Of a stretch of 64,000 nucleotides of DNA, positions 27,402 through 36,894 are shown one piece after another. The first letter of the stretch is position 1. Each line of letters opens with the position of its first letter. Below the pieces are notes generated by a model. That model was not told the origin of the DNA. It ran no database searches and worked only from the letters and a program-made list of their open reading frames with translations. Source of the DNA: Streptococcus infantis (GTDB taxonomy: Bacteria > Bacillota > Bacilli > Lactobacillales > Streptococcaceae); the NCBI RefSeq assembly GCF_001579645.1, contig NZ_KQ970822.1:42550-106549 (forward strand). Direction: 5' to 3'. The position numbers were made by a program, and so were the translations under genes.

Positions 27402-29142
27402 CTTGTTCTACTTGTAGATTAAGTTCCTCTAGTTGTTTAAGAGCTACTGTTGATGGTGCTTGCGTCATTGGGTCAGTTGCCTTATTGTTCTTAGGAAAGG
27501 CGATGACTTCGCGAATATTTTCTTCTCCAGCAAGCAACATGACAAAACGGTCAAGACCGATAGCCAAACCACCGTGTGGTGGGAAACCATAGTCCATAGC
27601 TTCCAAAAGGAAACCAAACTGGTCATTTGCTTCTTCAGCTGAGAAGCCAAGAGCTTTGAACATACGTTCTTGAAGTTCTTTTTGGTTGATACGAAGACTA
27701 CCACCACCAAGTTCATAACCATTCAATACGATATCATAGGCAATGGCACGAACCTTGGCCAAATCACCTTCAAGCTCATGAGCAGTTTCTGCTTGAGGAA
27801 GGGTAAATGGATGGTGGGCACTCATATAACGGCCTTCTTCTTCAGACCATTCAAACATTGGCCAGTCAACAACCCAAAGGAAGTTGAATTTGTCGTTATC
27901 AATCAAGCCTAGTTCTTTCGCAATACGTCCACGAAGGGCACCAAGTGTTGCATTGGCTACTTCAAGCGTATCAGCAACAAAGAGAACCAAGTCCTTATCT
28001 TCAAGATCAAGTGCTGCTGTCAAATCAGACTGGATACCAGTCAAGAATTTCGCAACTGGTCCATTTAATTCTCCATCAACTACCTTGACCCAAGCAAGAC
28101 CTTTAGCCCCATACTGCTTGGCTACTTCAGTCATCTTGTCGATGTCTTTACGTGAGTAGTTGTCTGCTACTCCTTTGACAACAATGGCTTTAACCGCAGG
28201 AGCTTCTGAGAAGACTTTGAAATCTACACCCTTGACAAGATCTGTCAAGTCTTGAAGCAACATCTCAAAACGAGTATCAGGCTTGTCAGAACCATAAAGA
28301 GCCATGGCATCATCATACTTCATACGAGGGAATGGCAGTGTCACTTCGATGCCTTTTGTTTCCTTCATCACGCGCGCAATCAAGCCTTCTGTAATGTCTT
28401 GAATTTCTTGCTCAGTCAAGAATGAAGTTTCCAAGTCGACCTGTGTGAACTCAGGCTGACGGTCACCACGCAAGTCTTCGTCACGGAAACATTTGACGAT
28501 TTGGTAGTAACGATCAAACCCAGCATTCATCAACAACTGTTTTGTAATCTGCGGACTTTGAGGAAGAGCGTAAAAATGCCCTTTATTAACACGAGATGGC
28601 ACCAAATAGTCACGCGCCCCTTCTGGCGTTGATTTAGAAAGGAACGGTGTTTCCACGTCGATAAATTCCAACTCATCCAAGTAGTTACGGATAGAATGTG
28701 TTACCTTGGCACGAAGTTTAAGGTTTTCTAACATTTCTGGACGACGAAGGTCAAGGTAACGGTAACGTAGACGTGTATCATCGTTCGCTTCAATGCCATC
28801 CTTGATTTCAAATGGTGTTGTTTTAGCTGTGTTAAGTACAGTAAGAGCTGTTACATCCAATTCAACTGAGCCAGTCGCCAACTTGTCATTGGCCTGCTCA
28901 CGTGCAGCAACTTGTCCAGTCACCTCGATGACAAATTCACTACGAAGGCTTTCAGCTGTTGCCATCACCTCTGCAGATACTTTTTCTGGGTTGATAACCA
29001 ACTGCATGATTCCTTCACGATCACGAAGGTCGATAAAGATTAACCCACCAAGGTCACGACGACGGGCAACCCAGCCTTTCAAGGTAATTTCTTGTCCGAT
29101 GTGCTCCTCACGAACACGACCAGCATACATACTACGTTTCAT
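27379..29142 (-). CDS. aspS: Aspartyl-tRNA synthetase
   Basis: 587 residues, the normal bacterial-type AspRS. Seen: the N-terminal OB-fold anticodon-binding domain ([18 protein letters not shown]), class II motif 2 ([16 protein letters not shown]), the inserted GAD domain around 280-420, and motif 3 ([16 protein letters not shown]). A GGAGAGAAA ribosome-binding site precedes the start. Upstream, TGGTAAAAT on the minus strand is an extended -10. No T-box is visible. Confidence 0.98.
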   Translation of the reverse strand: MKRSMYAGRVREEHIGQEITLKGWVARRRDLGGLIFIDLRDREGIMQLVINPEKVSAEVMATAESLRSEFVIEVTGQVAAREQANDKLATGSVELDVTALTVLNTAKTTPFEIKDGIEANDDTRLRYRYLDLRRPEMLENLKLRAKVTHSIRNYLDELEFIDVETPFLSKSTPEGARDYLVPSRVNKGHFYALPQSPQITKQLLMNAGFDRYYQIVKCFRDEDLRGDRQPEFTQVDLETSFLTEQEIQDITEGLIARVMKETKGIEVTLPFPRMKYDDAMALYGSDKPDTRFEMLLQDLTDLVKGVDFKVFSEAPAVKAIVVKGVADNYSRKDIDKMTEVAKQYGAKGLAWVKVVDGELNGPVAKFLTGIQSDLTAALDLEDKDLVLFVADTLEVANATLGALRGRIAKELGLIDNDKFNFLWVVDWPMFEWSEEEGRYMSAHHPFTLPQAETAHELEGDLAKVRAIAYDIVLNGYELGGGSLRINQKELQERMFKALGFSAEEANDQFGFLLEAMDYGFPPHGGLAIGLDRFVMLLAGEENIREVIAFPKNNKATDPMTQAPSTVALKQLEELNLQVEQDETNETN

Positions 29143-29240
29143 GTTTTCTCTCCTCTTTTATTCTGTTACTATTTTACCATAAAAGCGCAGGCTCTTCATG
29201 AAAATCATCAGAAAAGTTGAGAAGAATCCTGCTATAAATG

Positions 29241-29270
29241 AAAAAATCCAGCAAAGTCATTCGCTGGATC
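29241..29270 (-). terminator. Terminator of the 71-residue membrane protein gene
   Basis: On the minus strand GATCCAGC pairs with GCTGGATT around a 9-10 base loop, followed by TTTTTC. Confidence 0.8.
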
Positions 29271-29290
29271 TTATTTTACTTGGTATTTCT

Positions 29291-29506
29291 TTATTTTTTA
29301 CGCTTTTCAGCAATCTCTGCAGCCTTTTTAGGGAGAACAATCTCCGTTGCATAGGCTGTCGCAAATCGCATAATACCTGCAATTGGTGCAAAGATAACTG
29401 CTAGATTGTTATAAAAGAAATCCCCTTTAAAAGCATAGGCAAGCGCTCCAATGATAAAGAAGAGAACAACTGCCTGAATCACTGCTAATAATATCACTCG
29501 TTTCAT
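29291..29506 (-). CDS. Small membrane protein, unknown function
   Basis: 71 residues. A hydrophobic helix at about 5-26, a short polar stretch (KGDFFYNN), a second weaker hydrophobic stretch (LAVIFAPIAGIMRFATAYA) and a lysine-rich tail. A CAGGAGGAAGTC ribosome-binding site supports the start. A terminator follows directly. It is conserved next to aspS in related streptococci as I recall; no named family is recognised. Confidence 0.7.
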   Translation of the reverse strand: MKRVILLAVIQAVVLFFIIGALAYAFKGDFFYNNLAVIFAPIAGIMRFATAYATEIVLPKKAAEIAEKRKK

Positions 29507-29524
29507 GACTTCCTCCTGAGTCTA

Positions 29525-30166
29525 TTATAGCATGAGAATCATTAAAAATCCGATTAAATTATTTAAAGCATGTAAAGCAATGCTGTAAGCCAGTCCACCC
29601 TTGCTGATATAAGCCAACCCCAAGCTCAAACCGAGGGAACCATACACTAGGAATTGTTGTGGAGTTCCAGGGAAATGAACGAGGGCAAAGATGATGCTTG
29701 TTACTAGTAGAAAGAGAGCTGTCTGCTTGATGTTATCCTGTTGAGGGAAGACATAACGAGCTAGCATACCTCTAAAGGTTAACTCTTCTGTCAGGGGCGC
29801 AAAGACAACTATCATGAAGAAAGCGAAGAGAGGTTGATTATGAGTCAATTGTTCTGCCGTCTGTTGATTGACTGATGGATCATTTGGCAAAAAGAATTGA
29901 GCAACAATGACAAGGGCCCACACCAAGGCAGGCAACCAGATGTATTTGTTGAGGGCTGTTTTTTCAATCGTAACGGTTCCTGTCTTATACCACTTGTAGG
30001 TAACGAAGGTGAAAATTCCTGCTAATAAGACATAAATTGGGACAGCAACATATTCAGGCGCACCCATTTTCATGGCTTCTAAGCCTACGCCCTGAATAAA
30101 ACTATAGACCATAATAAATGATAAGAAAGTAAGACTATACCAGCCAATATTTTTAAGTGTTTTCAT
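29525..30166 (-). CDS. CPBP family intramembrane metalloprotease
   Basis: 213 residues, multi-spanning. Seen: EELTFRG (EExxxR), FALVHFPG (FxxxH) and HALNN near the C-terminus, the three CPBP motifs. It is the last gene of the small-membrane-protein operon that begins at 32960, 9 bases after the DUF3169 gene. Substrate unknown. Confidence 0.88.
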   Translation of the reverse strand: MKTLKNIGWYSLTFLSFIMVYSFIQGVGLEAMKMGAPEYVAVPIYVLLAGIFTFVTYKWYKTGTVTIEKTALNKYIWLPALVWALVIVAQFFLPNDPSVNQQTAEQLTHNQPLFAFFMIVVFAPLTEELTFRGMLARYVFPQQDNIKQTALFLLVTSIIFALVHFPGTPQQFLVYGSLGLSLGLAYISKGGLAYSIALHALNNLIGFLMILML

Positions 30167-30175
30167 AAGATTCTC

Positions 30176-30889
30176 CTATTTAAAATAACGTTTTGTTTTT
30201 CGTAAATGTGCAACATTGATATAGATATGGATGACAACTAAAAGAACTAAGGCAACCACTTGTATTTCTCGTAAAACAACTGATAATACTATCAATAAAA
30301 AATAGAGTGATGGCAGTAAAATTTGATCCAGCCTAAACAGAGTTAAAAAGGCACTCTCCATCTCTGCCTGCTTTTCTCCCTCATCATAACTGTTAAGATA
30401 ATCTAAAATATCTTTTGGAGTGTAATAAGCAGACAGTTTATAGTGTCGAACGATAAAAATAGTTCGCAACAAGTAATTGGCAACAATAATGTATAAGCAT
30501 AATAGAATAAGAGCTGGAAGAATTAGCAAGGTATTCTTAAATATCGGAGAAATCAGTATAATCCCACTGGTCATCATTGCTATCATCAAAACATTGGAAG
30601 AAACCGAACCATAATCCAAGTAACGATAGGCTCTTACATAAGTCTGATCACTATCTTCTTCCTCTGTCCCCCTTTGATAAAGAGTATAAACTTCTCGACT
30701 CTTACCAAGATAATACATGGCTAAGATGAAGGAAAGTCCTCCAATAACGAGAGCAAGTCCATAAATAGTAGGTAAGACTTGTGACATTTGAATCTGTTCA
30801 ACTATACCTCTAAGAGTGTAAGCAAAGACTCCTACAAAAGCACTTAACATACACATTACTACTCTCAACCATCTACGATTATTATTCAT
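30176..30889 (-). CDS. DUF3169 family membrane protein (copy 2)
   Basis: 237 residues from the ATG at 30889, which has an AGAGGTCAG ribosome-binding site; an upstream in-frame TTG does not. Six hydrophobic segments, with a conserved cytoplasmic stretch PKDILDYLNSYDEGEKQAEME and the ending KTKRYFK. It is clearly paralogous to the gene at 30945 (same motif order throughout), so a tandem duplication. Function unknown. Confidence 0.8.
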   Translation of the reverse strand: MNNNRRWLRVVMCMLSAFVGVFAYTLRGIVEQIQMSQVLPTIYGLALVIGGLSFILAMYYLGKSREVYTLYQRGTEEEDSDQTYVRAYRYLDYGSVSSNVLMIAMMTSGIILISPIFKNTLLILPALILLCLYIIVANYLLRTIFIVRHYKLSAYYTPKDILDYLNSYDEGEKQAEMESAFLTLFRLDQILLPSLYFLLIVLSVVLREIQVVALVLLVVIHIYINVAHLRKTKRYFK

Positions 30890-30944
30890 TTTCTGACCTC
30901 TATCTAAACTAGCCAATAACCTTTAGTAGTTTCAGTGATCTTTC

Positions 30945-31667
30945 CTATTTGAAATAACGTTTTACCATAGGTATTTGCATTACATTGATATAAATATGGA
31001 CTACCGCTACGGCCAAAAGAGCTAATAACTGAATTTCTCTTGTAAGCACAGAAACGATAGTAATAAAAATATACAAACCTTGTAAAATATATTGGTTTAA
31101 TTGGAATAAAATCCGAAAACTCTGTTCCAAATTAGCTTGTCGCTCTCCTTCATCGTAAGAATTGACATAATCTAACACATCCTTTGGCATGGAGAAAAAT
31201 GCCAAATCAAACTGACGAACAATAGAAATTGTCTTCAAAAGATGTTTTTGAACAACAAATAGCAACATCAACCCTAGAAAAGAGAGTGCTAAAGTTAGAT
31301 AACTATTACCAAGTATAAGCACTTCAGTCGCCGATATAAAAAATGCTAACAAAGTCGTAACTGAAACTATGTTAGAAGCAATTGTTCCAAACTCAAGATT
31401 TCGATACATTTGCACATAATAGGTTTCATTCAGATTATCATCCATTTCCTCTTGATACAAGGAGTGAAATTCCCTACTTTTCTTTAGGAAATTGAAAGCC
31501 AAAAGGATACTAATCAATGCCAATAATAAACTAGAGCCAGAAAACCAAGGAATCAAATCTGTTAGATTGAAACTGACTCCCATTGCCAAAGCACGTCCCA
31601 TAAACATACCTGTAATAAATGCTGATATAAACAATAATAAGAAATATAGCACTCGTTTCTTTTTCAT
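30945..31667 (-). CDS. DUF3169 family membrane protein (copy 1)
   Basis: 240 residues from the ATG at 31667, which has GAGGGGG six bases upstream; the ATG two codons earlier touches that sequence directly. Same plan as its paralogue: paired N-terminal helices, KSREFHSLYQEEMDD loop, PKDVLDYVNSYDEGERQANLE motif, C-terminal VKRYFK. DUF3169 genes often sit beside small XRE regulators, as here. Confidence 0.8.
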   Translation of the reverse strand: MKKKRVLYFLLLFISAFITGMFMGRALAMGVSFNLTDLIPWFSGSSLLLALISILLAFNFLKKSREFHSLYQEEMDDNLNETYYVQMYRNLEFGTIASNIVSVTTLLAFFISATEVLILGNSYLTLALSFLGLMLLFVVQKHLLKTISIVRQFDLAFFSMPKDVLDYVNSYDEGERQANLEQSFRILFQLNQYILQGLYIFITIVSVLTREIQLLALLAVAVVHIYINVMQIPMVKRYFK

Positions 31668-31679
31668 TTTCATCCCCCT

Positions 31680-32030
31680 CTAAACCAAGCCAGCCAACCA
31701 CTGACCAAAGGCTTTACCTGATTCAAAAATAGCTGTCAAACCTTCTGCTCCAAGCGACACCAAAAGCAAACAAACAACAAATAAGAGAATAGCTTGGTTT
31801 CTTGCTTTTTTCGCTCCATCTCCTAATGGCTCTTTACCTAGCCAACCTGCTAGATAAGCATAGAGAGCCACTGTTATAATCCCAATCTCCGTCGAAGAGA
31901 GAAACAAGAAGAGCGTCACCAAACGAACGATGTTGGTTTGGATGTTAAAATAGTTTCCTAAACCTGCACAGACCCCTGCAAGTACTTTGTCTCCAGTATC
32001 TACTTGAAAACCTGCTAAAAATTCTTTCAT
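31680..32030 (-). CDS. PspC-domain membrane protein
   Basis: 116 residues. The N-terminal half has the PspC signature (DKVLAGVCAGLGNYFNIQTNIVR followed by a hydrophobic helix and GIITVALYAYLAGWL). A second hydrophobic helix lies at about 80-98. PspC proteins take part in envelope-stress responses in other bacteria; the role in this operon is unknown. Its start overlaps the stop of the 68-residue gene by four bases. Confidence 0.82.
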   Translation of the reverse strand: MKEFLAGFQVDTGDKVLAGVCAGLGNYFNIQTNIVRLVTLFLFLSSTEIGIITVALYAYLAGWLGKEPLGDGAKKARNQAILLFVVCLLLVSLGAEGLTAIFESGKAFGQWLAGLV

Positions 32031-32233
32031 AATTCTTCTCCTCTTACAACTTCTAAACCTTTTGATTTCTTTTCAATCCATTCAACTACCGGGATGAGGC
32101 CAAAGTAAATCCAAAAGAATTGCTCACTTTGATACAGATTAAACCAGCCTAAGTCTGTCCCAATAATTAGAAACACGCTCACCAATAAAGCTACAAGTGC
32201 TACATAATAGAGCAGTTTATATCTCAACATCAT
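32027..32233 (-). CDS. Small two-helix membrane protein A
   Basis: 68 residues from the ATG pair at 32233/32230, which has AAAGGAGAGAA upstream; longer in-frame starts have no such site. Pattern YKLLYYVALVALLVSVFLIIGT-DLGWF then FFWIYFGLIPVVEW, with a basic/acidic tail. It is a paralogue of protein B next to it. No named family is recognised. Confidence 0.72.
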   Translation of the reverse strand: MMLRYKLLYYVALVALLVSVFLIIGTDLGWFNLYQSEQFFWIYFGLIPVVEWIEKKSKGLEVVRGEEL

Positions 32234-32433
32234 TTCTCTCCTTTTACGAGCTCTTTGAATTTTATCTTTCTCTCTACCCATCTAAAGACTAATAGTAGCA
32301 CTAAATTTATCCAGAAGAGATATTTACTTTCAACGATCGTAAACCAACCAAATAGGGTTCCAATCATAGCCAAAAGATTCACGATAAACACAACGATACA
32401 TAGATAATAAATCACTTTATACTTGTTCATCAC
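32230..32433 (-). CDS. Small two-helix membrane protein B
   Basis: 67 residues. Same plan as protein A: YKVIYYLCIVVFIVNLLAMIGT-LFGWF, LFWINLVLLLVFRWVE and a KxKFKELVKGEK tail. Four-base overlaps with both neighbours (ATGA) mean tight translational coupling. The pair probably arose by tandem duplication and may form a hetero-oligomer (inference). Confidence 0.72.
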   Translation of the reverse strand: MMNKYKVIYYLCIVVFIVNLLAMIGTLFGWFTIVESKYLFWINLVLLLVFRWVERKIKFKELVKGEK

Positions 32434-32636
32434 TCATCCTCCTCTAAGCGAAAAACTGACTCGACTGGCTCATTAAAGATCTGAGCAATCTTCAGAGCAA
32501 TGACGATGGAGGGCGTGTACTCATCCCGCTCCAATAGACTGATGGTTTGCCTGGATACGCCTGCTAGCTTGGCCAGTTCAGTTTGATTCAGGCCATCGCG
32601 AGCCCGAAGCTCTTTTAGACGATTTTTTAGTTGCAT
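32430..32636 (-). CDS. Small XRE-family transcriptional regulator
   Basis: 68 residues from the ATG at 32636 (AGGTG upstream; an earlier in-frame GTG has no site). A nearly bare helix-turn-helix: LKELRARDGLNQTELAKLAG then VSRQTISLLERDEYTPS. This Cro/CI-type subgroup commonly travels with small membrane proteins such as DUF3169. It is the natural candidate for binding the palindrome over the operon promoter (33020-33045), giving autoregulation. Confidence 0.88.
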   Translation of the reverse strand: MQLKNRLKELRARDGLNQTELAKLAGVSRQTISLLERDEYTPSIVIALKIAQIFNEPVESVFRLEEDE

Positions 32637-32645
32637 GTTACACAC

Positions 32646-32960
32646 CTACTCTCCGTCAAATTGAATCGTTTGAATATCCTCAATACGTTGTAGTTTGAAT
32701 TTTTCTTTTCCCTTTTTATCTACACGTCGTAGCTTGATCCATTCCTCATCAACATCCACAACTTCCCAGTTATCTGTTCCAAATAATTGTCCAACGATGA
32801 CCGGCGTTCTCCCAATCATTTCTTTTAATAATCTTGACATTTCTGTATTTCCTTTCTCTTTTCGCTCAAACTTTTTGATTTTATTCCCTAGTTTCTTGAC
32901 CTTTTGAGAATGGTAGATACAAAACATAATCACAAGAGGTACAAATCCCAATGCCCACAT
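32646..32960 (-). CDS. Membrane-anchored protein of unknown function, first gene of the operon
   Basis: 104 residues. An N-terminal hydrophobic helix (3-18), a basic linker of Lys-rich heptads and a C-terminal strand-rich domain (PVIVGQLFGTDNWEVVDVDEEWIKLRR). An AAAGGAACGATT ribosome-binding site fits the start. It opens the minus-strand operon running to 29525. No family recognised. Confidence 0.72.
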   Translation of the reverse strand: MWALGFVPLVIMFCIYHSQKVKKLGNKIKKFERKEKGNTEMSRLLKEMIGRTPVIVGQLFGTDNWEVVDVDEEWIKLRRVDKKGKEKFKLQRIEDIQTIQFDGE

Positions 32961-33000
32961 AATCGTTCCTTTCTGCTGTACTTTTCTTTAACTTGATTTC

Positions 33001-33029
33001 ATTGTAACACATCTTTTTATTTTTGACAA
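33001..33029 (-). promoter_or_regulatory. Promoter of the XRE/DUF3169/PspC/CPBP operon
   Basis: On the minus strand TTGTCA, a 17-base spacer and TACAAT, with an extended TGT before the -10. It lies about 40 bases before the 104-residue gene. Confidence 0.75.
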
Positions 33030-33045
33030 GTATCTTTGTCAAAAA
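33020..33045. promoter_or_regulatory. Operator-like perfect palindrome over the operon -35
   Basis: TTTTTGACAA (33020-33029) and TTGTCAAAAA (33036-33045) form a perfect 10-base inverted repeat with a 6-base spacer. It covers the -35 hexamer of the operon promoter. The XRE protein in the same operon is the likeliest ligand. Confidence 0.65.
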
Positions 33046-33073
33046 GTTTAGGATTTTTGTCATTTTGCAAAAG

Positions 33074-33100
33074 AAAAAGGTCAGGAGTAAGATCCTGACC
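33074..33100 (-). terminator. hisS terminator
   Basis: On the minus strand GGTCAGGA pairs with TCCTGACC around TCTTAC, followed by TTTTTC. Confidence 0.88.
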
Positions 33101-33113
33101 AGTTTATCTGTTA

Positions 33114-34394
33114 TTAAAATCCTAATTTTGCAAAGATTTCTGAGAAGTTTTGGCTGATTGTTTCAAGTGAAACTTGAACTTCTTCTCGAGTTTGGTTGTT
33201 CTTGACTGTCACTTGTCCGCTTTCGACTTCGCTCTCTCCAAGAGTGATAAGAGTCTTAGCAGCAAAAACATCGGCTGACTTGAATTGCGCTTTGAGTTTA
33301 CGGTTGAGGTAATCACGCTCTGCTTTGAAACCTTGTAGGCGAAGAGCTTGTACCAACTCCAAGGCTTTAAGATTTGCTCCTTCACCGAGAACGGCGATAT
33401 AGACATCTAGGGCGTTTTCGATAGGGAGAGACACACCTTGCTTTTCAAGGATGAGAAGCAGACGCTCTACACCAAGTCCAAAACCAAATCCAGCAGTCTC
33501 AGGACCACCAAAATAGGCAACCAAGCCATCGTAGCGACCACCTGCACAGACTGTCAAGGCATTGCCCTCAATCTCAGTGATGAATTCAAAAATCGTGTGG
33601 TTGTAGTAGTCCAAACCACGAACCATATTGGTATCGATGATGTAATCTACTCCAAGATTTTCCAGCATCTGACGGACAGCAGCAAAGTGGGCTTGGCTTT
33701 CTTCATCAAGGTAATCCAAGATAGACGGCGCATTCTCTACTGCCACCTTGTCTTCTTTTTCCTTAGAGTCCAAAACACGGAGAGGATTTTCCTCCAAGCG
33801 ACGTTGGCTATCCTTAGACAAGGTCTCCTTAAGTGGTGTCAAATAGTCAATCAAGGCTTGACGGTAGGCCGCACGACTTTCGGGATTTCCAAGAGTGTTG
33901 AGGTGGAGTTTGACACCTTGAACACCGATTGCTTTCAAAAAGTGGGCTGCCATAGCGATCGTTTCCACATCTGTGGCTGGATTACTTGATCCAAAGCACT
34001 CCACACCAATCTGGTGGAACTGGCGCAAGCGACCTGCTTGTGGACGCTCATAGCGGAACATTGGCCCCATGTAGTAGAACTTGCTTGGTTTTTGAACTTC
34101 TGGTGCGAAGAGTTTATTTTCCACATAAGAACGAACAACTGGTGCTGTTCCCTCTGGACGGAGAGTGATATGGCGGTCACCCTTGTCGTAAAAGTCATAC
34201 ATTTCCTTGGTTACGATATCAGTTGTGTCTCCAACCGAACGACTGATGACTTCGTAGTGCTCAAAAATAGGCGTGCGTACTTCTGCATAGTTGTAGCGTT
34301 TGAAGATTTCACGCGCAAATCCTTCAACGTACTGCCATTTGGCAGACTCAGCAGGTAAAATATCCTGCGTTCCTTTTGGCTTTTGTAATTTCAT
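33114..34394 (-). CDS. hisS: Histidyl-tRNA synthetase
   Basis: 426 residues, normal length. Class II enzyme. Seen: N-terminal [13 protein letters not shown], motif 2 [19 protein letters not shown], the histidine-specific [13 protein letters not shown] and AGGRYDGL, motif 3 [12 protein letters not shown], and a C-terminal anticodon-binding domain. An extended -10 (TGGTAAAAT) precedes it on the minus strand. It has a dedicated terminator, so it is probably monocistronic. Confidence 0.98.
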   Translation of the reverse strand: MKLQKPKGTQDILPAESAKWQYVEGFAREIFKRYNYAEVRTPIFEHYEVISRSVGDTTDIVTKEMYDFYDKGDRHITLRPEGTAPVVRSYVENKLFAPEVQKPSKFYYMGPMFRYERPQAGRLRQFHQIGVECFGSSNPATDVETIAMAAHFLKAIGVQGVKLHLNTLGNPESRAAYRQALIDYLTPLKETLSKDSQRRLEENPLRVLDSKEKEDKVAVENAPSILDYLDEESQAHFAAVRQMLENLGVDYIIDTNMVRGLDYYNHTIFEFITEIEGNALTVCAGGRYDGLVAYFGGPETAGFGFGLGVERLLLILEKQGVSLPIENALDVYIAVLGEGANLKALELVQALRLQGFKAERDYLNRKLKAQFKSADVFAAKTLITLGESEVESGQVTVKNNQTREEVQVSLETISQNFSEIFAKLGF

Positions 34395-34474
34395 AGGGAA
34401 TCCTCTTTATAACTTAATAGTCCTATTTTACCATAAATGAAGGGATTGGGACAGTCTGAAAAGAAGACGAACAC

Positions 34475-35722
34475 CTAAATTTCATTTTTGAGATTGAGAC
34501 TTGTCAGAAGAATAGCTATCAGAGAAAGACCTACGAAAAGTATCCAAGTCAACTGTATATCCCATACCGCCACCAGTGAAAAACAGGCCGTCCCCACTGG
34601 TATGGATAGAGTAAACAACAAACCTAAAAAATTACTAGTGCGAGAGAGAACCTCTGGAGCAAGATTTTTCAGCAGCATGGAACTAATTTTAGGGGAAATT
34701 TTACCAGAGATATACATGGTAAAAAAGACGAAAAGCATCCCGAGCAAGACTTGGTTTAACAAATTAGATAGACCAACTAGACTGGCTCCTAATGTGACCC
34801 ACATCATCAATTTAGGCAAAGATTGCTTCCCAAAATAATCATTTCCCGTAAGACTACTGATGATAACTGCTAATAAGGTAATCAATTGTAAGATAAACAA
34901 TGCATCCTTGTAGGAAAAATTCAGTAAGGAATGATTTAAAAGGAAGATGTTATAGATACCACCTAAGGCACCACCCAAAGCATTGATAAGCAAGATAGCA
35001 AAGAGCATAAAACCAAAGTTTTTCTGTCCACTTTTAAGAAAAACGAGACGTAAGTTTCGATAAATCGTTAAAAATTGATCTTTGATAGAAAGTTTCTCAT
35101 TTTTCAGTGATTTACTATCAACAAGTGGAGTTGATAAGCTTAATTCAGCCCTTCCTAAAAAGAGAATGAGAGCTGATACTAGGAAAAATATGGCATTGAT
35201 TCCCGCTACGAGCGAAAAGTTCTGTGTTGACACCCCTAATAGCCAAACTCCAAAAGCTTGGCCGCCAATAGCAGAAATATAGGTAATAAACTGGGAAAAT
35301 GAGTAAGCCTCCATCAAATCTTGCTCTGCTACCTTTTCTTTAACGAGAGGCATTCGCAAGCCACCCGCAAAATCACTAGCTACATCACTAATGACATTGA
35401 TGAGACAAAGGGTCGAAAAGGCAAAGAAACTAGCTTGCTGAACAACTAGGGCTGCTAGAAAAAATAAAACCGCCTGAAATAAACCGACATAGGTCATCCA
35501 TTTGACCTTGTCCTTGGTATAATCTGCCCGAATTCCCACAAAAACTGTAAAAAGAGTTGGAAGCATCATCACAACATTCGCCATTGCAACGGCAACAGAA
35601 GCCTCTGGCAAAGTCGAGGCATAGACCACAAACACTAAATTAAAAATGGAAGCTCCAAAAGCATTGAAAAATCGTGATAAACTCAAAACTCTGTAAGCTT
35701 GATTTCTTAGTAATAGTTTCAT
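34475..35722 (-). CDS. MFS transporter
   Basis: 415 residues from the ATG at 35722, which has an AGAGGAATTTAT ribosome-binding site. About ten to twelve hydrophobic helices with the MFS loop 2-3 pattern (GIRADYTKDKVKW). The N-terminal half resembles macrolide-type or putative drug-efflux MFS proteins, but the substrate cannot be told. It sits just downstream of an Rgg regulator in the same orientation, which may control it. Confidence 0.85.
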   Translation of the reverse strand: MKLLLRNQAYRVLSLSRFFNAFGASIFNLVFVVYASTLPEASVAVAMANVVMMLPTLFTVFVGIRADYTKDKVKWMTYVGLFQAVLFFLAALVVQQASFFAFSTLCLINVISDVASDFAGGLRMPLVKEKVAEQDLMEAYSFSQFITYISAIGGQAFGVWLLGVSTQNFSLVAGINAIFFLVSALILFLGRAELSLSTPLVDSKSLKNEKLSIKDQFLTIYRNLRLVFLKSGQKNFGFMLFAILLINALGGALGGIYNIFLLNHSLLNFSYKDALFILQLITLLAVIISSLTGNDYFGKQSLPKLMMWVTLGASLVGLSNLLNQVLLGMLFVFFTMYISGKISPKISSMLLKNLAPEVLSRTSNFLGLLFTLSIPVGTACFSLVAVWDIQLTWILFVGLSLIAILLTSLNLKNEI

Positions 35723-35763
35723 ATAAATTCCTCTCTTTCTCACATACTACTTTTATGGTAGCT

Positions 35764-35777
35764 CTAGTATAGCATCA
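35764..35777 (-). promoter_or_regulatory. Extended -10 promoter of the MFS gene
   Basis: TGCTATACT on the minus strand, without a consensus -35, which is compatible with activator dependence. Confidence 0.45.
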
Positions 35778-35838
35778 AGAATCTTACAAGAAGACGTTTT
35801 TGAATATATGCAACAGACTAAACTGATAACGAAAACGA

Positions 35839-35889
35839 TAGAATTTGTCTAATGCTAATAAGTATCTTCACAGTCCTATCGTTTCAAGT
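35839..35889 (-). terminator. Possible terminator between rgg and MFS gene
   Basis: On the minus strand AAACGATAG pairs with CTATCGTTT across a roughly 32-base loop, followed by TCGTT. The large loop makes this uncertain. Confidence 0.4.
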
Positions 35890-35911
35890 TATTTTATCTA
35901 GTTGCAGATAT

Positions 35912-36763
35912 TCAACACTTCATGGCGCTTCTATAATAGTCAGCAGATCTGCTACAACCAATCATCTCAAAAATACGAACAGCGTCCTCCATTTTTCTCT
36001 GTCCTTCCTCCGCTCTTCCTTGCTTACTATCAAGCAAACCTTCTGCCCATAGGTAGACTATTCGAAAATAGGTTTCATTTTCTTCAAAGAAGTTCTTTTC
36101 AATTTGTTTTTTGAAATAGAGGGCATTGGTAAAATCATCAACTTCAATACAGGCCATAAAACCATTGAGGAGCAAGGTGTGCATCATATTTCGATTTTTC
36201 CCAACTCCTTGCAAGAAATCTGACTTCCGCAACATTTCTCGAGTGTACTTTGTAAAAAGCTGGACCGATAAAAGAGGAGAGCAGGAAGAAAAGAACAACA
36301 ATTCATAGTGTCCCCAAATTTCGACAGAAAATAGATAATCATGTAGGACTCTTTCTTCCTCAGCGGTCAATGTAACCGTCTCATCAATGGCTTTCATATA
36401 AGATTTTATTAAAATCGCATTGAGAATGTGTTGCTGTCTATCTTTTGAAAAAGGAAGTTGTTGATACTCTCTCTGGTAGAGAGTGCGCAAGGATGTCAAA
36501 TCTTGAGGGTCAATAGCCTCAACTATTCTGTTTCTAAATTCAGAATAGGCATCCTGATGAAAACCTCTCGCCAAAAATAACAATTCTTCCATACTCGCAT
36601 GAATATTCTCCAAAGCTGTGATTAACTTTGGAGCAGATATTTCACTCTGACCATTTTCAAAACGCGACAATAAGGATGCTGAAAAGCGTCCACCTGTTGC
36701 TTTTCTCAAGGAAATTTTTCTTGATTCTCGTAACTCTTTAAAAACTTTTCCTAAATTCTTCAT
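35912..36763 (-). CDS. Rgg/GadR/MutR family transcriptional regulator
   Basis: 283 residues, normal for Rgg. N-terminal XRE helix-turn-helix (LRESRKISLRKATGGRFSASLLSRFENGQ, residues about 11-39) followed by an all-helical TPR-like peptide-binding domain. I found no SHP-type pheromone gene on either side, so it is either an orphan or responds to a peptide encoded elsewhere. The adjacent MFS gene is the obvious candidate target. Confidence 0.9.
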   Translation of the reverse strand: MKNLGKVFKELRESRKISLRKATGGRFSASLLSRFENGQSEISAPKLITALENIHASMEELLFLARGFHQDAYSEFRNRIVEAIDPQDLTSLRTLYQREYQQLPFSKDRQQHILNAILIKSYMKAIDETVTLTAEEERVLHDYLFSVEIWGHYELLFFSSCSPLLSVQLFTKYTREMLRKSDFLQGVGKNRNMMHTLLLNGFMACIEVDDFTNALYFKKQIEKNFFEENETYFRIVYLWAEGLLDSKQGRAEEGQRKMEDAVRIFEMIGCSRSADYYRSAMKC

Positions 36764-36835
36764 CCTCTTACCACTCGTCTTTTATTTTTTCCTATTTTAC
36801 CACATTTCCTAATAAATACTAGTTCCAAACCAGCA

Positions 36836-36864
36836 TTTACAATCTGAGCCAAGCATGGTACAAT
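36836..36864 (+). promoter_or_regulatory. Promoter of the ECF S-component gene
   Basis: TTTACA, a 17-base spacer and TACAAT with extended TGG. About 30 bases before the start. Confidence 0.7.
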
Positions 36865-36894
36865 GAAAAACATCAGATATACGAAGGAGAATTT

